In this document: positions 47,413 to 57,672 of the stretch, piece after piece
How the letters are laid out: every line of letters starts with the position of its first letter
Numbering within the stretch: position 1 is the stretch's first letter
Assembly (NCBI GenBank): GCA_026182355.1
Contig: JAPFBL010000528.1
Span: 107,001-171,000 of the forward strand
Length of the DNA: 64,000 nucleotides
Direction: 5' to 3'
Source: Hermatobates lingyangjiaoensis
Lineage: Eukaryota > Arthropoda > Insecta > Hemiptera > Hermatobatidae
Notes under the pieces: model-generated
What the model saw: only the letters and a program-made list of their open reading frames with translations
Databases searched by the model: none
Told to the model about the DNA's origin: nothing
Made by a program: the position numbers and the translations under genes

Positions 47413-49909
47413 TTTAAAATCATTTATCGTAAAATCATTGATATTACTAAATTTCCCTAATTACTGAGAGTACATTAAATACATATACATATAATAAAAT
47501 AAATTGTATGTTATCCCAGCAAATATATGAATTGATATTAAGAGCATCCAAAACTTCTAATATTTCATTTTACATACATATAATAGTGTGTATTGCAACA
47601 CAAATATATATAATAATAAAATATAGACTATCCTATTTCATATTTTTTAATATATAGAGTCTAGTTGAAGTTGAGGGCCGTTGTTTGGCACGTACGAGGT
47701 CAAGACGTGAACGTCATATTAATGATGGTTGTGTCTATAGACGTGTCACTGACTACCATGGATCTGATATAATAAATCATACCTCCATGTTTTAATAAGG
47801 TCATAATTTAAACCAAGTAGAATTACTCGCGTATATATTTCAACTAACCAGTTATTTGTTTCCTACTCCTATATATAAAATTATAATATTATCTTCATTT
47901 TCAAGTTTCAATTAGACACGCATTTTTAATAATTTTCTGAATTTGACTAATATACATCCACAGATTTCTGTCATTATCGATTTATGACCAGCTACTTTTT
48001 TTCTAATAAAAAAAAATTCTCCATGACTTGATTAAAGTTATAAAGAAAATATTCTTGTTAAGAATACACTATAGTTTTGATAACAATGGTTAAAAATATC
48101 TGACTTCATAGTCATTGTTACTTACATGACACTGCAAAAATTGCATTTGTTTTGACAAAGAAAAAATGTTTGTGTTAAATAACAGGAATAATTCTATTGT
48201 ACATATTTCAACTTTGTTTTTTTTTTAAATTTTAGGAACTGTTGTTTTTAAAGTTTATAATAACACTCAAAGAAAGATCTCAAGTTTCCTAAAATAAGGA
48301 CTGCTTTTATAAGTTAAGTGGTTTGAATGCGATGTGAAAGGAGAGGGGGTGAATTGAAATATGAACCGGAAAGAATATCTTAAAACTCGTTTGATCATGA
48401 ATTATTGATGAGGCAGAACAAGTGGCTAAGGAAGATTGACGTGTCAATCAGTCGCAAACACATTACGCGCATTCAAGTATTGCAAAATTTAAAGAATACT
48501 TCTTCTTTATCAAACAAAGTAAAGAGCAAACATCGTAAAGTAAACACATTTCATACTTTAATAACATTTCTAGGAGCTTGAGTCAGTTTTTGATGAATGA
48601 AAAGAAAACATAATAATTCATTTGACGGTTTATTTTTTCTCAAATCCTTATAAACGATGATTTCTGTCTGCCATATCAGATTCGCTAAGATTACATTAAC
48701 TGATTACATGATTATATAATAAATATGAAATAAATAGATAGATTTAAAGTATCATATAATAGATCTAATAGATAAAAGGGTGCTATTACAGTATGCTACC
48801 TACCTTCGATTTTCTACCATAGTATGCTATCTACCACCCATTATGGTATCAACCGTGAATAATAAACAGTTTGTAGAGATACATTTATTCGATATTATTC
48901 ACATTCATTACACAAAAATTATAGAACTTATTCAAAACATAATCAAAGTTACAATCAAAAGTTTACAAAATTTAAAGAAGTAATATATACCAATACATCC
49001 CCTCAAAATTAATTATATTACTGTTTGAAAACACATCTTACATCGTTCAACAAAGCTGGAAATATATCATAGTGTTTTCTCAGAAGTTTCCAACAGCAAT
49101 GGTCGAAATGAGATTGCAAATGCTGTTGAGGTACTCATTTTTCCTTTTTTCGTCAATCTTTGTGATTTATAATCACAGTAAATGTTAAATTTTATAAATG
49201 AATACATTCCAAAGATATTTTTTACCTTCTTAGCAAACTTGTGATGAATTTTGTGGTGTTTACTATGAAATGATATCGTAAGTGGTAGATAACAAAATCA
49301 AAGTTAGGTAGCGAATTTAGAATTATACTCATGATTGTATAATAAATTAAATTATTGCATGTTTCATTAAATTATTTGCAGGGAAAATAATTTAATGCGA
49401 TTTCTATTTGCCAGATAATGTGGAGGCGTTAAACTAAATGGGTGTCATATCAATGGCTCAAACCTTCCTTGCCTAGAACAAGACTAAAGATGTCGTGGTC
49501 AGAAACAATCAAAATCATTGATCAACAATTACAGATCTAATCTTCACTATAAGAATAAAGTACTAATGAATGAATGATTGTAGAATCAAACAGACAAACA
49601 AAAAACACCTGTATCAAGGATGGGTTATGTCAACAGATGCTAAACGCCAATTCTACGCACCATTACGATTACCTTTTAGATTTTACAACCTTATTTCAAA
49701 CCATAGAGAAAAACCTATCAAATCAAAGTTGAAAAAAAATAAAGTTTGTAGTCCACAATGTGTTCTACAGAAATGTCCTACGGTCATTACAAAGAACATT
49801 TTAATCCAAATTTTGCATAATATTTTGTAAATATTTTTATCATTTACAGTTTTAATCCCTTAATACTAGACGTGATCTAAGTCATCCACATGGAACTTTA
49901 AATAAAGTA
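47413..49909. other. No feature supported
   Basis: AT-rich. An 86-codon frame at 49570-49830 is not recognised. Confidence 0.45.
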
Positions 49910-50227
49910 GGTTAGGTTGCAGTCGCAGTCCCACAAGGTAACACACGTAGGCCAAGCATTGGCTCTTTTGTGATACCACACAATGAAGATTGATTCTACA
50001 GTGGGAGTCCTAAATTTTGCCTAACTCAAATGTATTTAGAGTAGGGATCTTTAACGAGTACCTGACATCGTACAGGTTCGGGACCGACGGTTTAACGTCC
50101 TTCTTTGAGGGACGACGTGCTCAGATTTATTCACCTCCCGCGTGAATAAATCGAGGGCCAGGTGAGGATTGAACCCCGGTCCTATGAGTTCCGAGGTGAG
50201 CACGTAACCACTGAGCTAGCCTGGCCC
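49910..50227 (-). mobile_element. Full-length SINE ending in AACCT repeats
   Basis: Flanked by CTTTAAATAAAGTA (49896-49909) and CTTTACATAAAGTA (50228-50241), a 14 bp duplication with one mismatch. On the minus strand: A box TAGCTCAGTGG, B box GGGTTCAATCC, the usual body, then a 3' section ending CTGCAACCTAACC. The same 3' section, with the repeat, ends the 997-1513 copy. Confidence 0.9.
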
Positions 50228-50241
50228 CTTTACATAAAGTA

Positions 50242-52080
50242 ATTGATGATAAACAGTTTGTTTATCAGTAGCAAGCACAGAGGGTGATAACTCATTAAAG
50301 AGTACTAAAAAGGGTGTTTAGAAACGTGATTTGTTATTGCGTTGCATTCTGTTTGGTTGTGTTGCGCTTTATTAGTATTGGAAATAAGACTTACAACTCT
50401 CCTGTGATAGGACTCGTGCACTGAACTCACCTGAAACAAGAAAACAGTGGTTTTATTAATAACTATTAGTAATGGTTATTTTGGTTCCAAACAAAAATAT
50501 AATAAAATGTGTTATAGTTAATAGTAATGATAGATTTAATTCACAATATTAAACACCATAGAATAAGTGAACTATTTCAGTCATGATTGATAGAAGAACA
50601 AGAAAAGAGTGGCTGACTTTTATAAAGCTCTATTGGGTAAAAATGAGCCTTAATAATAGCGGAATATATTGGAAATAAGGGATATATTCGGGCGGACTAA
50701 AATTATGCGACGTCTGTTTATGAATATCTTAAGTTTAATATTTTGTTATAACTTTGGTTGTTACATTTACTGAATCAGTGTGATTCTGTTTCAACATTCA
50801 TGTGAAAATTTCATCATGGTGAAAGGACAATGTCACCATTTATAATAATGATGACCATGCAAAGAATCCAAATGACTTCGGCTGCTTATTACTTTTCAAA
50901 TCATGTTCACAATGCTATCAGGATAACTTGATCTCCATTCTAAGTTACTTCCTTGTATCAATAATTATTAGTCGTGTCCTCACACTTATATAACGTAGTG
51001 CATTGTAAAATATTTCGAGCAAAAAATTGGAAAATAATTCAGAGGAAAACTAGGCGACATGTTCATATCTGCGGGTAGAAGACTCAGAAAGTTTGATAAA
51101 GGAAGAATGAGCAGCAAACGGAAAGAGACTAAACATAAATAGTGGTAACATAAGACAACGATGAAGAGGATATTACAGACAATTACAGTCACTGATAAGA
51201 AAGCAGAAGGATTGATAAAGAAAGAGGTGAAGGTTTCTACAAAGTAGTTGTTTACAAATTTAATCGAGAACAAAAAACAGTAAAAATAATGGTTAATAGT
51301 CAATTAAAGGTTAAAGAAACAAAGTGAAAAGCTGGGAGAAAAAGAGGGGGAAAATAGTTGTAAACGTCTAAACAATTAGAAAAAGAATTATGAAATGGGA
51401 GGTGAATGCATAATCACGATCCAGCGAGAACCAAAGAACAAGAAGAGTGATAGGTTAGGATAGGTTAGAGACTGGTAGCGGAGAACAGAAAATAGATCTT
51501 CTATCGAAGGAATAGGTTTTCAAATAAAAACTTTTCAACTTACAGTAAGGAAAAGGAAACCAGCGAGGACCAAAAAAAAAGAAGAGTGATTAATTAGGAT
51601 AAAGACTGATAGCAGAGAACAGAAAATAGCTGTTTGAAGGAAGGAAAGATGAAAAGGGATTAGAAGATTCGATGACGAGATACCTAGAAGAAGCGATAGG
51701 GTCAGGTGCGAGATATTTAATCAACGTTAATATTTATTTATCTGACCAATTCTCTGTTTCACTATGCTTCCAATCATTTCTCTGTTGCAAAGAGGAGAAA
51801 TGTTTATGAGGAGACCGACAGAAATAAAGAGGTAAAGAGGCAGACCAAGATAGAAAGGTAGTAAAAATAAGACAGTATAAAAAAGAAATGAATGAAAAGA
51901 AGGGGAAATAAACAAGGGAGGAGTATTAATGAAAGAAGGATGGAAAAAGATGAAAATCAACATGAAAAGACAATTACTAGAGTAAAGAGTGGCTGCAATA
52001 GGTGGTAAATGTATAGAAAGATTGATAGAAAGAGAGAAGGTAATAGCAATACAGGTAGATAAAGGTTATGAAGGTTATTT
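50242..52080. other. No gene; purine-rich plus strand from about 51000
   Basis: From about 51000 to 52080 the plus strand is strongly purine-rich (GAAAGAAAGAG-like). Long pyrimidine-coded frames on the minus strand (50986-51303, 51727-51963) follow from that and look non-genic. Confidence 0.45.
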
Positions 52081-52105
52081 TCGATAGATACATATATAGT
52101 TATAT

Positions 52106-52506
52106 TTTAGAAGGCCTCAGAGCTTATTTTTGTTCATTTTGATTCTTCCTGACGGCATTTTGTCTCATATCCATATCTTAGGTGTTGCTGCTGAATACTG
52201 GGTGGTGACTGGCTGTTGGCTTAGTGAGTAGCTGATGGTTGTTCACCTAGTAAATGCAGTGTGCGTGAAACCCCGGACTGTTGACGATTAATTAATGGGT
52301 TATGTTTATTAATCGTCAACATACCGGGGTTTCAGGCACACTGCAGCTACTAGGTGACCAACCATCAGCTACTCGCCAAGCCAACAGCCAGTCACCGCGC
52401 AGTATTCAGACCAGCAACACCAAAGATATGGATATGAGACAAAATGCCGTCAGGAAGAATCAAAATGAAGAAAAATAAGCTCTGAGGCCTTCTAAACTAT
52501 CATCAG
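52106..52506. mobile_element. 390 bp palindrome, family E-like ends
   Basis: Arms of about 190 bp (52106-52293 and 52307-52497). The outer right end continues to TCATCAG, so on the minus strand 52488-52506 reads CTGATGATAGTTTAGAAGG, a family E-like core with GAAG for GAAA. The arms contain a GC-rich part (TAGTAGCTGCAGTG-like) unlike the AT-rich surroundings. Arm identity is high with scattered differences. Confidence 0.7.
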
Positions 52507-52559
52507 AGAGCTACTACAAATAAAATATATATACATGGTTATATTTTATATATGGTCTC

Positions 52560-52703
52560 CAACCGTCGCTTCACAAGTGCGCTTGGTGTCCCTATCTCAA
52601 CTCTCCTGATGACGGTTCAACCGAAAATTAGAGACAGTAAGTCTGTTTGTTCCTTAGTTCTGTGTTTGAGATTCATCGTGAAACGTATATATATATATAT
52701 ATA
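52560..52703 (+). mobile_element. Family D hammerhead-like module, tail and (TA)n
   Basis: 52606-52626: CTGATGA, C, hairpin GGT/ACC with loop TCA, GAAA. TCTC before the core pairs with GAGA after ATTA. A 60 nt tail leads to (TA)n at 52687-52703. Together with 27363 this is the best candidate for a complete module. Confidence 0.65.
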
Positions 52704-52716
52704 AACTATAATTTAA

Positions 52717-52835
52717 AAAAGAACACATAGAAAGGAAACCACTGAACTCACTACTATATTTCGATGTCCTCGTCTTCAGGAAAAGAAGTGAATCGCTCCA
52801 AAGGCTGATAACGACTCTATATATATATGTATATA

Positions 52836-52880
<45 letters not shown>
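52717..52880 (-). mobile_element. Family D module on the other side of (TA)n
   Basis: Minus 52759-52779: CTGAAGA, a weak hairpin, GAAATATAG. Its tail meets the same (TA)n (52687-52703) as the plus-strand element, so two tails abut. A longer TA tract lies at 52817-52880. Confidence 0.55.
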
Positions 52881-52883
<3 letters not shown>

Positions 52884-52952
52884 GGAGAGAGAGCGAGAGA
52901 GAGAGATATTGAAAGAGGGAGATCAAGTTAGATAGATACATCAAGTTAGAGG

Positions 52953-52986
<34 letters not shown>

Positions 52987-52990
52987 GATT
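52881..52990. repeat. (GA)n microsatellite
   Basis: GA-rich run in two blocks separated by about 40 bases. Confidence 0.9.
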
Positions 52991-53272
52991 TTAAGAATAA
53001 TCAGAAAACAGATTTAACAACAGAATTAAGAGGAGCTTCCTCTTTGCAAATATTATTGCTGTCCAACTCTTGATCGTATCCTTGACTATTTTTATTAAAA
53101 TTAAAGTACCTCATATTTTATTACCCATCAACCCATTCTCCTTTCTCCTGCTAACATAAATGATCCATCATCCTGTACATTTTTTTAACTTATGATTAAT
53201 TCAGTTAGAAGTCTCTCCCCCTTTAAGTCTCAGCTTTACATCGGAAAAAATATAAATACCTGAAACACTGAA
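52991..53272. other. No feature seen
   Basis: AT-rich. Confidence 0.5.
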
Positions 53273-53400
53273 TGAACACTAAGTGTTCAAAACACGTTGT
53301 TAGTTTTCATATTAAACTCTTTTTGTGTGGAGACGTTATTTTTGAATTCCTCCAATCTAAGTTAATTCTACAATATAACAGATTGCACAAGTAATGAAGT
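53273..53400 (+). mobile_element. Half module and tail of the 21/46 kb family
   Basis: GAACAC/GTGTTC hairpin with loop TAA, then AAAACACGTTGTTAG, so the G of GAAA is lost, and the GTGTGGAGACG tail. No first box. Confidence 0.5.
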
Positions 53401-54029
53401 AATCTTTTTTATTTTATTATTTTATCTCTGCCTGTTTCCGTTTCTATATAATTCATGTCTATCTCTTTTAAAAGCTTTCAATTCTTTTTTCAATCTTCAA
53501 GACACCATAGTTCAACAATAAATAAATTTACTGTTTTATATAGGGTCAATTCTTTTTCTATATTGGTCATAAAAACTGTTCAAATCATATCGGAACCATC
53601 CAACTTGAATTAACTAGAATTACAAATAGATTAGCTAGAATTAAGAAACTTAACTAGAATTACAAATAACTAGAATTAGCTGGTATTATTATTACTTTTA
53701 GTAGTACATCCGAATCAAATAAGTAATCCGTTATATTAATGATTTATTACAGTTCATTATATTATATTACCATCAAAATAGTCCCATCATTAGTAATAAA
53801 AGCATAAGAAAATCTATCAATCCGTCCTGTGGTAATGAAAATACGTTAGGCGATTATGTTGGTAGAAAGGCTCGCAATCATGGAGTTAAAAGTGCTTATA
53901 AGACAGCCAACAAAAAAGGTAGATTACCAGGCGACGAGGATTGGGTCACGTAGAGACATCGCGTACCTCTAACTGATTGGACCATTTATAAGAACCACTA
54001 CCATTCTTCCCACTTTCCCTGGCCTACTT

Positions 54030-54188
54030 TTATTTCTCTTCGGTATATAACAATGAACCCAAATTCTACAAAAAAAAAAAACTGCTATTTACACCCAAGA
54101 CAACATTAATCTTTCTTTTAATAAATTTTCTCTATCTACTCCATTTTCAACTTTCTTTAACAGCAGAGTATACTTTAAATACATAGTT
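54030..54188. repeat. Direct repeat copy 1
   Basis: About 160 bp, from TATTTCTCTTCGG through an A-run to TATACTTTAAATACATA, repeated in the same direction at 55563-55726. The A-runs differ in length. Confidence 0.85.
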
Positions 54189-54434
54189 TATTAAGCTTGG
54201 TTCTCATAATAGCAATAATAATATAAGTAAATATGTAAATTTAAAGTGAAATTGAAAAGATTAGGTTTTCATTGAATGAATTAAATTCAGGAATTACTTT
54301 ATGAATTTTTAAATTTACGTAAATGTAGTTCATTTCATTTTTTCAATAATAAGAAATATGTAATCCTTAAATTCAATATAGGGTTTATAAAATGTGTATA
54401 AACATTATACACATTATATTATGTATATTATTGT
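54189..54434. other. No feature seen
   Basis: AT-rich. Confidence 0.5.
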
Positions 54435-54577
54435 ATGATCAAACCACAATAAGAAATGGGAAAACAAGACTAAGATCTTTCAACCATAACAAGCGGTCTT
54501 CGTCAGAGTCAAAAACCTATTTCTTATTGTGGTTCGATCATTGATTGTTATTTCACGTGTTTATGTGAAAGCTTTAT
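54435..54577. mobile_element. Lopsided family A palindrome
   Basis: The left arm has an intact module (minus 54478-54506, stem GACCG/TGGTT). The right arm keeps only the outer 25 bp and tail hairpin, so the fold-back joined at different points. Confidence 0.85.
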
Positions 54578-55562
54578 ATCATTGTATATACAATGATGTC
54601 TATCAAGACTTGGAATAGAGTCTAATTATAAGTATTTGATTTTATTATTTGTGACAATTTCCAAAAACAAAAAAAAAATCATCTAACAACACCATAATTT
54701 TTACGACTATAGAATTTAAAATTATGGTGCAAATATCTCACCGTCAATTAGATTTATAGTGTTATAATAGCTTATAATGAATCCAAAGTTCACGTAATTA
54801 GTATTACGTTCTATTCACGTATCAGTACAATAAATATAAACTTTTAAGTTTCTAGACTGACTAAAAAAGAAGGAGATATCCTGGCCTTGACCTTTCTCTT
54901 CCATATTTTATATGTAAGGTAATTATCTTTCGTTTAATTTTATGTTTTAAAATAGCGTTTTTATTCATTTTAGTTTTTTAAATGGTGTTATTTATTTTCT
55001 TACTGTTATTGAGTTAGGTTTTATTCGTATTCAGTAAAAAAAAATGCAAATAATGTTTTTTAAGTACCTATGTTTCATTAAAGTGTGCTGCAGAGTCGGC
55101 ATTCACAATGCTCAGACTGTGAGATTCGAAACAAGGAACCAACTTCCTGATAACAGGGTTTAAGTAAAAAAGAAGCTGGTCATGTGACATATTAGGTAAA
55201 ATTAATAAAAAATATAAGAGGTGTGAAATGTCAAAAAGAAACGAATAGTACAAAGCTGCAGATTGTTACTGGTGTATATAAAAGAACTGAAGAACATTGA
55301 AAATAAATAAATTTATGAACTAATGAATAAATTATTGATAAATCCACAAATGAGGAGTTAATTTACAAAATAATATATTTAAAAAATAATAAAATCTCAT
55401 AATACTGCTTATTGGTTCAGATTGATCCTTAGATGAGCACGAGCTCGTAGAAGTCATATAGAAGCTTTTTAAGAAGTTATTAAAGTTGATAAAAATCCAG
55501 AGATCTTTTTTAATATTTGAACTTCAAGACATTCATATAAACTGAGACTATAGCAACTATAG
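54578..55562. other. No feature seen
   Basis: AT-rich. Confidence 0.5.
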
Positions 55563-55726
55563 TTATTTCTCTTCGTTATATAACAATGAACCCAAATTTT
55601 ACAAAAAAAAAAAAAAAAAAAACTGCTATTTACACTCAAGACAACATTAATCTTCCTTTTAATAAATTTTCTCTATCTACTCCATTTTCAACTTTCTTTA
55701 ACAGTAGGGTATATTTTAAATATATA
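55563..55726. repeat. Direct repeat copy 2
   Basis: Second copy of 54030-54188, with a longer A-run at 55603-55620. Confidence 0.85.
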
Positions 55727-56596
55727 ACTAAATAACATACATAAATAAATACATAACACAGTGGTTTCTACTAGTACAATATACAGCCTAATCGATGGAG
55801 ACTATCAGTAGAGGTACAAGAGAAAGAAGTATCTACGAGTAATTATTAGGTTTAAAAGAAGAAGTAAAGATACAGCCGGATATATCATGGGAAAGATAAA
55901 GCAACCACGAATTTTTCATCATTGCCTGCCTGAATCCATCACCTCAGTCAGAATGGACTTAGCAGTGCTTTAGGAGAATAAGTTGTCCATCTGGGAGATT
56001 TGCCCATCGATAAAAGATTCGAGAAAATTTATATAATAATGTGCAAGTGGATGAAGTAGAGGACAGGATAGGATAAAGTCCCTTTATCAATTTATCAAAC
56101 CTGTAAGCTCCAGGGTAATAATACGTAATGAGGGATACTAAATCACTACGGCTTGTCTCTATTGGGTGGGAATAGCACAATCCCTGAGATAGTACTGCTC
56201 TCTATCATGCTAGAACGGTACTTACGCGTAGTCAATTTTTAATTTAAATTATATATTCTAATGTTCCAGTCAGATAGAGTTTTTAAAATTTGAATTTTTT
56301 GTTATTTTGCGAGCTTATAAAATGCTATAATGAAGAATTTTCGGTATAAATATCTTACAGAATAAAACTTCTCTCTGATTTTCTATGCGTCTTAAAAAAA
56401 TTATAAAAAGTTATTTGTTAATCTAACTATAATCGTATTCATTTTTTCAATATTTATTATTTTTTCACAAATTAAGGCTTAACACAGCCTAAACTGTCAT
56501 CCGTAAATATTATTAAGAGAAATCACGACCTAAAATGCCATCCTTGTTCAGTTGTTTGAGTTATAATCTCAAGGCTTTGTGAGTGCCTGAGTGTAT
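55727..56596. other. No feature supported
   Basis: A 73-codon minus frame (55959-56180) is not recognised. Confidence 0.45.
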
Positions 56597-56824
56597 ATAT
56601 ATATAATATATATATGATCAAACCACAATAAGAAATGGGAAAACAAGACTAAGATCTTTCAACCGTAACAAGTGGTCTTCGTCAGAGTCAAAAACCCAAC
56701 TCAGTTGGGTTTTTGACTCTGACGAAGACCGCTTGTTACGGTTGAAAGATCTTAGTCTTGTTTTCCCATTTCTTATTGTGGTTTGATCATTGATTGTTGT
56801 TTCACGTGTTTATGTGAAATCTTT

Positions 56825-56890
<66 letters not shown>

Positions 56891-56903
56891 TATATATATA
56901 TAT
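56597..56903. mobile_element. Family A near-perfect palindrome between (TA)n tracts
   Basis: Short (TA)n at 56597-56613, palindrome 56614-56828, long (TA)n at about 56829-56903. Modules on minus 56657-56685 and plus 56719-56747, both with CTGACGA and GAAA. The minus one has GACCA for GACCG. The tail hairpin is on the right. GACT/AGTC can form stem I in both. Confidence 0.95.
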
Positions 56904-57117
56904 GTATGTATTTACGAATTTCTCGCCTATTTCCAATCTGGTTAATTTTTTGGAACGATTTTCCAGTTTTCTGATGGATTTCCTTGTGGTAGGAGATAGC
57001 GTATGTAAAAGCTGTCCATAATACATTTTATTATGGACACTCATATATATATATTCTGTAAGTAATTCTGTAAGTGTTCTCTTTATTCTTTTTCGTGCTT
57101 TGTGTAATTTAAAGTTT
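56904..57117 (-). pseudogene. Penelope-like N-terminal fragment between (TA)n tracts
   Basis: The minus strand reads SPTTRKSIRKLENRSKKL, RLEIGEKFVN and then enters the long (TA)n. About 60 further codons upstream stay open but include TA-derived Ile-Tyr. It matches IRKLEKL then GKKFN of the 20.3 kb copy. It lies antisense to the family A tail across the tract. Confidence 0.5.
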
Positions 57118-57127
57118 ATATATATAT

Positions 57128-57410
57128 AAAAAGATTTCACATAAACACGTGATACAACAATCAATGATTAAACCACAATAAGAATGGGAAAAAAGTTTGT
57201 TTCCCCAAACATCCCTTTCTGGACATTAGTCTTTTCCTGTGCTTTCACCCTTTTAAAATACCACTCTTCCCTCCCACTCTTCTCAACTCCTCACCAGATG
57301 TTTTCTGCATCTAGTGTTCAGTTGGGTTTTTGACTCTGACAAAGACCGCTTGTTACGGTTGAAAGATCTTAGTCTTGTTTTCCCATTCTTATTGTGGTTT
57401 AATCATTGAT

Positions 57411-57411
<1 letters not shown>
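57128..57411 (+). mobile_element. Long family A element with internal body
   Basis: Plus module 57336-57364 has CTGACAA (one box base changed), GACCG/CGGTT and GAAA. Upstream, 57205-57320 is the same body segment as in the 29848 copy, here on the plus strand. The left end is an inverted partial arm with its own tail hairpin, so the copy is folded back but with a long unpaired middle. Confidence 0.85.

Positions 57412-57452
<41 letters not shown>
57412..57452. repeat. (TA)n tract
   Basis: Clean TA run between family A and family C elements. Confidence 0.95.
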
Positions 57453-57454
<2 letters not shown>

Positions 57455-57617
57455 ATGATAAAGGAAAAACGGTCCGGCAGGACAAATAACAATTAAAATA
57501 AGCAGTGACACATAAACAGAAACACAACAAAGAGTCACTTTTCAATATTTCGACCGCCATTACGGTCGAAATATTGAAAAGTGAGTCTTTGTTGTGTTTC
57601 TGTTTATGTGTCACTGC
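57453..57617. mobile_element. Family C palindrome centred on the hairpin
   Basis: Arms 57502-57556 and 57563-57617 meet exactly at GACCG, CCATTA, CGGTC, which is the module's own hairpin, followed on both strands by GAAATATTG. No CTGANGA box is left because the fold-back point is inside the module. The left tail (57453-57501) continues to the (TA)n at 57412. Confidence 0.85.

Positions 57618-57670
<53 letters not shown>
57618..57670. repeat. (TA)n tract
   Basis: Clean TA run on the right of the family C palindrome. Confidence 0.95.
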
Positions 57671-57672
<2 letters not shown>

